Origin: Pectinophora gossypiella
Lineage: Eukaryota; Arthropoda; Insecta; Lepidoptera; Gelechiidae
Assembly: GCF_024362695.1 (NCBI RefSeq)
Contig: NC_065422.1
Coordinates: 11,345,534 to 11,409,533, forward strand
Direction: 5' to 3'
Length of the DNA stretch: 64,000 nucleotides
The notes below the pieces were generated by a model, which saw only the letters and a list, made by a program, of their open reading frames with translations, was not told the DNA's origin and did not search any database. The translations under genes were made by a program, and so were the position numbers. This document shows positions 39,420-49,800 of the stretch, piece after piece. The number at the start of each line of letters is the position of its first letter. Positions within the stretch are counted from its first letter, which is position 1.

Positions 39420-40538
39420 ACGTCTATCGCTAACACCTTTTACGTCACTTTGTATTATGAGTAATAATACGAATTACAATCCAATGCTAATAAAAATATA
39501 CAACTTTGAAAAACGTTCGAAATCCATTAAAATTCTTTCATTATCAACCATTATTTACTTCACAACAAAAGAAGAACTATGATATCGCGGAACGAAGAGA
39601 CTATTACAATATTACGTACAAAAATATTTTTTGTTAGTTACAAAATGATTTCCTAACTTTGGCAAGTGAACATTTACGAGTAACGAGTATAGAAATAGAC
39701 AGATATTTGTACTCCCAGATGCAGTCATGGATTCAATGAACTGTAGTGTCAAAGATAAACTGAATCTATACACACACATACACAATATATACGAAAATAT
39801 CCAATTCATTACATTATAGGACGAAAAAGATGGTGCATAAGTGTCATTTTCTCTTAACTGTAATACATAAACTAACAAAATCATTTACTTGTTGGGGGCA
39901 GCGCAGATCAAGAGCATCGGCGAAACAAGCCTTCTGATAACACTGCAAAAATAGCTCTATTGCCATACACGTAAAGTGTAGTATATCTCGCTAATCGCGT
40001 GGGCTCGAAGCGCTGCGCTGTTATACTACGTTATTGCCTTTTACGTGAGTAAATTTTTCAGTATCATGAGAAAGTGCTCGCCATGACTGTTATAAAAAAA
40101 AACTCTTTTGATTTGTTTGTTTTGTGTTGTGTTTGTTAACAAACTTTGTTTACTTGTAGGAAAAAAATGAAATATTCCTTTAGTAATTTCGATTAGTATT
40201 CATACCGGAATGAAGACCTCTGATTTGAAAAATATAAGCTTTGTTCTTTATGCACCACCTTTTAAGCCTTAAACCGACGTTCACAACGCTAACATTTCGA
40301 GACAGTCATTATGAAAAAATATTGCAAAAATAGTCTGATTCTAGTACTAAGTATAAATATCTACATTACAATGTAATTTATCTTCGGAACACAATGTTTA
40401 CTTATAACTCGATCATTATGAAACTAACTGCGCTTTCAAGAGCGCCGTATGCAGTCAAGAATTAAAATGCAATTTAGTTGTCAGTTTCTGTTTGCAATTG
40501 AAGCCTCAAAATGTGTTCTTTTTACAAAATATTTAATC

Positions 40539-40544
40539 TTTATT
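40539..40544 (-). terminator. Candidate PIGB polyadenylation signal
   Basis: An AATAAA hexamer (TTTATT on the plus strand) lies about 295 nt after the PIGB stop. It is a candidate only, because AT-rich intergenic DNA yields such hexamers by chance. Confidence 0.3.
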
Positions 40545-40838
40545 ATTCCATATACAATTGATGATTCTACCAACATCGTAAGTTAAGCCAATAAAGCTAA
40601 AATGTTTAAGTCGCAATTCAGTCGGTGAACTGAAACATCTAAAGTTGCATAGTTAAACAAATTGACCAACAAAAGTTATAAGTAATTATTAATTTTGATA
40701 TCTTTATACAACTTATTAAAGTACAATTTGAAGCTTCAATCGCTGTTAAAATACCTTTTCCAGTAGAGAAAGAGAGTCTGTTCCCACAAATGGGAGTGAA
40801 AAGTGTATGAAAGTAATGTTATACTAACAATATGTGCG

Positions 40839-43800
40839 TTACACGGCCTCGTCTGCCGGTTTCCTCTGGCTGTCAACCTTCTTGAACACCACGATCTTCT
40901 CGCCTACTTCGCCTTCAGGGAACTGCAGGAAAAAAAAAAGATTCGAGTAAGAGTATAACCGGCGCTCCTCGTTTGAGAAGCAACCCGGTGAACCACAAGA
41001 CTATGGTGACCGGGGATAGTCGCAATCATCAAAGGAGCCAGGTAGAAAACCAGGTATGCTCAAAAGTGACAGCCAACATTCCAAGGTTAGCCCAGCTGAC
41101 GTCATCCCACCCTGCGATGCCATTTCGTAAAAAAAAACCCCACTTTTTGAACTTTTAGTAAAAGATTTATTTATTTGTATTTTTGATGATTTTTATATAT
41201 GTGACAAGTAACAGTAATTAAATACATTACTCAGTAATTCACTTAATATTCAATGATAACATTCACGTCCTTATTATGTTGGAGATACCAATTTAATGGT
41301 AACACAGTGGTAACACTTACGTCATCAAAGGGCCAGCAATGGCGGCTTGTCATAGGATTGAGCATACCTGGTTTTCTTATACCATGCAAAGGAGTATAAT
41401 ATAATCCGACTAACCTGCGTATGCGGCACTTCATATATCTGCTTGTACCCAGATAGCACATTTTCAACACGTCCTTTGAGCAGGTCGAACATGACGACCA
41501 GGGTAGGGGTCTGCTTGGTGCTGTACTCCTGGCGCCACCAGCGCTGCGGGTTGTTGAAGAATGCCTCCGACTCGTGAGTCTCGCCGGTCTTGTGGAGTGG
41601 AGGGTCGCAGTTCAGGTAGCGAGTCGTTACGTTCTTGTGCAGGTGGCTGTGGGTGTTTGGAATTATTATTATTATTATTATTGGAAGCACAGGCAGCACT
41701 TTGTGCTGATGCGTGCTTATCACTTCACTTGTGTTCATGATTGTTCATATATTTGTCAAGTCTATTTTTAAAAGAGTTCACTGAGGGAGCACTGATCACA
41801 GATTCTGGCAGTTCATTCCACGCGTCCACTACACGGTTGGGCAAAAAGTGATATCGAGGGTTGCTAGTACCTTTGGAGCGTGAGAGTTTTAGCGAGTGTC
41901 CTCTCAGATTGATGTTTTGGTTCAGTTAGCGCACATAGTTAGCGCAGATGGAATAAAACAAAGCAGCAAGATACTGAAACAATAGTAGATTCCAACTCCA
42001 CAGTGACGGATGCCGCTATGATTATTCTGTAACCAGTATATTATGTGAGACATTACGCGTTTCAAAATACACAAGTAGATTTTTGAGCAGATTCCCAATT
42101 TCGGCCAAGTAGTAAGCAATACTGCTATTTGACCCCTCTGGAGCCTTTTTATTAAATCTCTCGTCTTTAAGTCACGTTTGAAAATATATACCTATTTCCT
42201 CGTAGCCCATCTGAACATGTAATTTGCAGATGAGACAGGTATATATCGCTCGATCGGTGGATCGCACAGAGTACACTATACACGGTGTTAGTGACATCGT
42301 AACGAAAACTTTAAGGGATGACGTTTCTTAGTTGATATCAAGTGGAATTTTCCGTAAAAAAACATGAATTTTGCGACGGAAAATTCCACTTGATATTAAC
42401 TCAGAATGATGGTCTGAATCATCCCCTTTAGTATTCGTTACGATGTCACTAACATCCTGTATAGTATAGCGACTGACCTGTACAGCGGCGTAGAGTGGCA
42501 GGGCATGAGGAACAGCACGGAGGACTGGTTGGAGTCGAGCTGGTCTCGCAGCAGCGGCATCACCTTCAGAGCGCCTGCCTGGTGGATCAGCCCGAAGTAT
42601 AAAGCTGGTACTGCGTTGCCGACGAGGATTATACCCGTGAGGAGATACAGCTGCCATCTGGGGAGGTGAATTAAATAAATTAATGCAATATAGTAAAGTA
42701 TAACATACAATATAAAGTAAATAGTTTTTCTATTTGGTAAATATACTCCAGTAAAATAAAACAAGACACCACCCGCCCACACCTATCCTAATTCAGACAC
42801 CAGTAACCTACCTGGTACCTTATTTCTAATGCTAAATGTACTAACTTCCTATAAACAAACAAACTGACATTCGCTAAGAAGTTTTTCTAAAGAAGCGTCC
42901 AAACGGTGTTGTAAATACGTATACATTAAGTTATGTAGATAGTATAAGTTTGTTCCCTCAAATTAAGATGTTATGGCTGTTCAAATAAAGTGCAATATTG
43001 GTTGTGCAGTGTCGATATACGCCGTCGCTTGCCGCCTTGCGTCGCGGTCACTTCTTTACAGAGATTAGTTGTCTATTTGTTGTGAGGTCTATGGATATGG
43101 AGATTAACTATAGGCTAAAACTGTTTGTCCACTTACTTCTTAGCTTTTCTGCTCCACGGCACGATGACGTCTTGGGCGAGGTACAGGAAGATCGGTAGAA
43201 GAGGCAGGACGAAGCGGAATTCCTTGTGCGGGATGAAGCTGGAACAATTCACAGAATATGTGACTCTGCTATTTACAGTAACAAATGCAATAAAGGTATT
43301 AAAAAATAACACATGACAAAACAAAAAATTAAATTGATCAATTGGGAATTATAAAATTATTATTATTGTGCGAATTCAATCAATCAGAGACTCGTTTGTA
43401 GTGTTTGGTCGAATACTATATGTCTATGTTATTGGTGCTAATTCATGTAAATACCATCTAATTTTATTTTTCTGTCATTTTCTTATCCGCCGAAAAGGAA
43501 AGGGACGGGTAATCGACAAGCATAAAAATGGAACACACGTCAATTATAAGCACAAATCTAAAACAACCGTCTAAAAATTTTACATTGGCCAATAACCCGA
43601 CAGAATTAAGTTGACAGCACACGTCAAACGGTTTGCATACCAGCGAGATACCTTTTTGATTCGCCCGGGTCATTCATTCATTTACTCATTCTTCCTAAAA
43701 TTAAGAGCTGTCAATCATCCGTCCCTTTCCTTTTCGGCGAGTAAGAAAATGACAGGTATGACTTGAAGTAAAATTAGGAGGTGTCTGCAGGAATCGGGGC

Positions 43801-46800
43801 CATTATGTAATACGTACCTGTAAAGCGCGACATGCACCGCAGCGGCGGCAAGCAGTAGCACTCCGGTCTTATTTTCCTTGGGGCGTCGGAGCACTGACAC
43901 GATACCCCACAGTACTGGTAGGATGTTGATGCCCAGAACAGCTGGTAATCCTTGGGTCAAGTACCAGTGCCTGCAATAGAGATGATATTATTTATCTTTG
44001 GCCATATAAATAACATAAGCTCATGACTACAACCCAATTGGGGTAGTCAGATGTACATCCATCGCATGATGAACTAGTACCCACGCCTTATCGAGCTTTC
44101 TGTTAGACCATATATACAAGTGCACGATTTTACTGGATATAATTGAATAACATTAGGAAGAGAATGTTTCTTCCCTTATCTATCAACAATGTATGTTATG
44201 GTATAGAATAAAGAATATTATTGCTTAGAAGTCCAGGAAGACCGCGTAAAAGATGGTGTGACGACCTCAATGCTTATCGGAAGGATTTCCGGAGAGCTTT
44301 TAGGATGCCGGAGATCGCGCAAAGTCGAGAGGAGTGGAAAAATCAAGGGGAGGCCTTTGCCCAGCAGTGGGATCGAATAGGTTAAATAAGATAAGATTGC
44401 GTATAGAACGGTAACTCTTCGCGCAGCACCAACCTTACTCTTCTGGGTCTTACTTTAGTCTTAAATGGCAGTAAGCTGCACGCATTTACGCTCCATTTTA
44501 TATGGAGTATCCAGGGTGTGGCAGACGGTATAAATCTGATACCTAGTAAAGCAAACACTATTGACCCAAATGTGCATAGCGGCATAAATGAAACATGAAC
44601 GCGTCAAAAGAATTAATACAGACATAGAAACAGCGACGCGAGATTCGTATATATATATACGTATATCTAGCTGTTACCCTTGACTTTGTTCATATGAAAC
44701 ACTACTATAAAAACTAGACACTTTTAGGGGTTGAATTACGCAAACCCCGCCTTACTCCTAAAAGGAACCCCCATGCAAAATTTGAAACTCTTAACACTTG
44801 TAGTTTCAGAAATTTCGTGATGATTGAGTCAGTCAGTAACCATTCGCTTTTAATAAAAAACATAGAACACGTTCAGCTGCTTGTCTTCCCGGGCATGTCG
44901 TAAAAACCGACAGAGGGATTGCGTCCTCTAACATGATGGACTAATGTTATGGGCGATAGGCTGATCCCTTATCACCATAAGGTTCATCATATCCATCTTA
45001 GGACTTCGTATCAACAGTGGCTGCAAGTTGTCTTTGATTACTTGTGGCTCTGCCCACCCCATTTGGGATTACGGGCGTGAGTTTATGTATGTATGAGCGT
45101 ATATTGTAAACCCATTAAAAATAATAGTAGTATTTTTCATATGATCAAATGGATCATATAGGCTAGATAAAATTCACAAAGTTTAATCTTCTCTTGAACT
45201 GGGAGTCAGGAGGAAATGAAATTCTTTGCAGTCTTCTGTATTTCCGTATTTCCTTTCAAAGCCAGAGTGAACAGGCACCGTCTGGGCAAGTCTGGGGCCC
45301 AGAGCAAACCAATCAAAGGTAAAAAAAAACAAAAAAAAATAACTTTAATCTTCAGTAAAAAGCACTTACCATGGGTGTTGTCCATAGAAGGAGGCAATGT
45401 CGTTGAGTACATTGAACCGGAAGAATTCCCACGGAGTAACAATGAGACTGCCGTGGAAGTACGAGTCCAGAGCTACCAAAGTTCCACCACACACCAAACT
45501 GAAATCATTATTTAAAATATACTACCTACTCATCAAAAAAATAAGATACTTCTGTATTGTTGTTCAACAAAACACGACTTTCATTGAATTACAAATTCAA
45601 ATTTGGAATAGAATAAAAAACGTTATGATACTGATGATATAGCCGTGGTAGCCCAGTTGGTAGAACGCTTGCTTCTCACTTTGAGGTCGCAGGTGCGAAA
45701 CCAGCACAAGCCTAAACCAATGATTGTCAAAATTGTTTTTGAAATCATGTTTGGATCATAAATGATTATCACATGCTTAGCGGTGAAGGAAAACATCGTG
45801 AGGAAACCCACTTTCCCGAGAAATGCATTTTCGGAGGTATGTTACCTAACATGCATTGGGCTGGCTTTCCCTTCGCGGGTTGGTTTGTCGGTCAAATCAA
45901 ATCTTTAGGTTAGGTAAGCGGACCCTGTGAAAACGGAATAAAGCTAGGGGTATGATACTGATGATATAAGTATGTTTTACATTTAATATTTACCGCTAAT
46001 GCTTACGTAATACTCGCATCGTGAACAGACCAAACCCCACTGAAAGAGTGTAGAAATGTCTTACCCAATAGGCAGGTACGTGCGCGTGAGCAGTCGCAGG
46101 CGTCCCTGGTTGGTAGTGAAGAAGTTGTAGGCCGCCAGCACGGCCCACAGCGGCGCCGATGACGCCCGCACCCACACGCATACGCACGCCAGCCATAGCC
46201 ATGTGTTGTTTTCTGTGAATGAACGGTTTTTAATAACAAACACTTTCCTTTCTCATTCACTTAAAGAAGGAAAAGTCATAATCCTTATCATCACAGTAAT
46301 GGGAATAATGATAAGAAGAGGTAAAGAGATTCTTTATTTAACAACTTGGAAAGTTAAAAAAAAACCATTATTTTCCTGCCTTCTAAACAATGTTTGTATA
46401 ATGTATGTATATCATCATCATCAGCCGTATGACGCCCACTGCTGGGCATAGGCCTCCCCCAAGGATCTCCACGACGATCGGTCCTGCGCTACCCGCATCC
46501 AGCGGCTTCCCGCGACCTTCACCAGATCGTCGGTCCACCTTGTAGCGGGCCTACCCACTGAGCGTCGTCCGACACGTGGTCGCCACTCCAGAACCTTTCC
46601 GCCCCATCGGCCATCGGTTCTCCTCGCTATGTGTCCTGCCCACTGCCACTTCAGCTTTGCAATTCTCCGAGCTATGTCGGTGGCTTTAGTTCTCCTGCGG
46701 ATCTCCTCATTTCTGATTCGATCCAGCAGGGAAATACCGAGCATAGCTCTCTCCATTGCCCGCTGAGCGACACCGAGCCTCCTCACGAGACCCATAGTAA

Positions 46801-49800
46801 GCGGCCACGTCTCACTGCCGTAGGTCATCACTGGCAACACGCACTGGTCAAAGACTTTCGTCTTGAGACACTGAGGTATTCTGGACGAGAAGATATTCCG
46901 CAGCTTCCCGAACGCTGCCCATCCGAGTTGGATCCGACGAGAGATCTCTTTCTCGAAGTTGGACTTACCTAACTGGATTATTTGTCCTAGGTAAATGTAC
47001 TGGTCTACAACTTCGAGTGTAACGTTCCCAACCTGAACTGGAGTGGGTGCGACATGGTCGTTGGACATAATTTTTGTCTTTGCCATGTTCATGCTAAGAC
47101 CCACTCGTTGGGATGCGTTACTGAGATGCTCGAGCATGGTGTTCAGGTCTTCCAGGGTCTCAGCCATTAGGACTATATCATCGGCAAATCGAAGGTGCGT
47201 CAGGTACTCGCCGTTGATGTTGATGCCAAATCCTTTCCAGTCCAGAAGCTTAAAAATATCCTCCAATGCAGCAGTGAACAGTTTCGGAGAGATGACATCT
47301 CCCTGTCTCACTCCTCGCTGCAGTTGGATCGGATTAGAGCTCTGGTTCTGTACTCGAACTGACATAGTGGCATTTTGGTAGAGGTCCCTTAGCACCTCGA
47401 TGTACCTATGGTCCACTTGGCACCTCTGAAGAGACTGCAACACAGCCCAGGTCTCGATCGAATCAAAGGCTTTCTCATAGTCCACAAACGCCAAGCAAAG
47501 TGGCAGATTATACTCTTCGGTCTTCTGTATAACCTGCCGCAGCGTATGGATGTGGTCTATGGTGCTAAAGCCTTTTCGGAAACCGGCTTGTTCGGGAGGC
47601 TGGAAGTCGTCAAACCTGCAAGCGAGACGATTCGTAATGACCCTCGAAAACAACTTGTAGACATGGCTCAGAAGCGAGATAGGTCTGTAGTTCTTCAGTA
47701 GGGCTTTATCACCTTTCTTGAAGAACAAGATCACCTCGCTTCCGCTCCATGCCCTCGGCGTTTTGCCCTGAAATATGACGGAATTGAAGAGCCTTTGGAG
47801 GACTTTAAGTATTGGCGTTCCGCCCGCTCTCAGAAGTTCTGCTGTGATTCCGTCATCTCCTGCCGCTTTGTTGTTTTTGAGTTGTTTGAGGGCCATCCTA
47901 ATCTCGTACAGGCTGACGTCCGGGATATCTTCAGTGTAGTGTCGGGTAAGCTTGGCTCGAGGGTCTCGAGCCATGCTTTCGCCTGATGTTTTCGTGGAAT
48001 ATAGCTGTCTATAGAAACTCTCAATCTCCCTCAGGATTTCGGGAGTCGACGAAATGATTCTGCCGTCCTCAGTTTTCAGTCTCGCTAGTTGACTTTGCCC
48101 AATAGACAGATCTTTTGCGAACACCTTGGAGCCCTTGTTCCGCTCTATAGCCTCTTTAATACGTTTAGTATTAAATTGGCGAAGGTCGCTCGTCAAAGAC
48201 TTCGAGATCTGTCTATTAAGTTGTCTATAACGTAAGACATCCGCTGAGTCCTGCAGCTTCATTTCGTGTCTCTTATCCATGAGTTCGAGTGTGTGTGCGG
48301 AGAGTTTCTGCGTTTTGGTACGGCGGGTTCTAAAGTGTTTAGAACCTACCGTACGGACAGAATGTATGTATATGTCACCGTAAAATTGATTATAATCTAT
48401 CTCGCGAGATTGTGAACTGTCGAAAAATTGTGAAACGTAATAATATTATACTGCTTACAATTTAACGTATTATTATTCGTCAGATTATAATCTATCGAAG
48501 TAAAACTGTTAAATCACAATCTTACAATTGTCAAATTGTCAACTGTCCGACGGCTGTCCCTGATTGGTCGGCCTTACAGTAGACCGTTCTGTGTCCATAG
48601 AGTTAGGAATAAAACACAGGTGTCAGTCAAATAAAATAAATGCTCTTCAAGATTGTGAAATCAAGTACGTATTTATTAATTATTTAGTAAGTAATCAATA
48701 ATTCTGACATCACATGGTAAGAAAAAATGTATCAAAATTAAAAAATCTGAAACGTATCATTCAGTATACTTTTCGTGTGTAAGATAAACATGTTGGCGGC
48801 ATAGGGGTGGCCCAAGGGCCACCCCCGCACTATGGATCGAAAAATGGCTTTCATAGACATAGGGATTTAAAATTTTAAGTGGTGGTTTTTTTGCTGGATA
48901 TAGCTTCTATTGCCTATTACTATATAGGAAAATGATACCCGAGTTGATTCTGTGCAAAAGCGGATGAATTATAATTTTTTTACGAAAAATTTGTATGGAG
49001 CTACTATGAAAAATCCGATTATCTCGAAAACGGCAAAAAAAACCGTAATATCCTGACAGATGGTTATTGTACTAATTATTTATGATTTTTTGACATAACT
49101 CATATAACGGTTTGAGATGCCGTTTTTTTTTAAAAAATCGTCAAAATAAAAAATATTTATTTTTTGTTTAGAAACGGTTTCTTTCAAGTAACACAGGTAT
49201 TTAACAACATTATAAGACATAATGGCATCACGCCTGTATTCCTGATGGAGTAGGCAGGGGTTAAGTATACCCAAGTAAGTATAAAAATGGCTTTCATAGA
49301 CATGGGGATTTCAAATTTTAAGTGGCGGTTTTTGTTGCTGGATATAGCTTCTATTACCTATTACTATATAGGAAAATGATACCCGAGTTGATTCTGTGCA
49401 AAAGCGAATGAATTATAATTTTTTTACGAAAAATTTGTATGGAGCTACTATGAAAAATCCGATTATCTCGAAAACGGCAAAAGAAACCGTAATATCCTGA
49501 CAGCTAGTTATCGTACTAATTATTTATGATTTTTTGACATAACTCATAAAACGATTTGAGATGCCATTTTTTTTTTAAATCGTCAACATAAAAAATATTA
49601 ATTTTTTTGATTAAAAACGGTTTCTTTCAAGTAACACAGGTATTTAACAATATTATAAGACATAATGGCATCACGCCTGTATTCCTGATGGAGTAGGCAG
49701 AGGTTAAGTATACCCAAGCTTCATCCGCTTCATCCGCTTTTGCACAGAATCAACTCGGGTATCATTTTCCTATATAGTAATAGGTAATAGAAGCTATATC

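Larger units (their letters stand above)
36769..40838. other. Intergenic region between PIGB and hemicentin
   Basis: Holds MITE-D (37384), MITE-C with nested R9 (38218) and SINE-B (39135). The remainder is AT-rich. It must contain the hemicentin promoter, but no core element could be assigned. An imperfect palindrome at about 39970-40047 (CACGTAAAGTGTAGTATA near one end, TATACTACG near the other) is unassigned. Confidence 0.5.

Noticed and set aside
45638..45715. tRNA gene
   Set aside because: It is the head of SINE-C, followed by the SINE body rather than a Pol III terminator.
46631..47986. Plus-strand frames opposite the RTE LINE
   Set aside because: Antisense shadows of the reverse-transcriptase frame.
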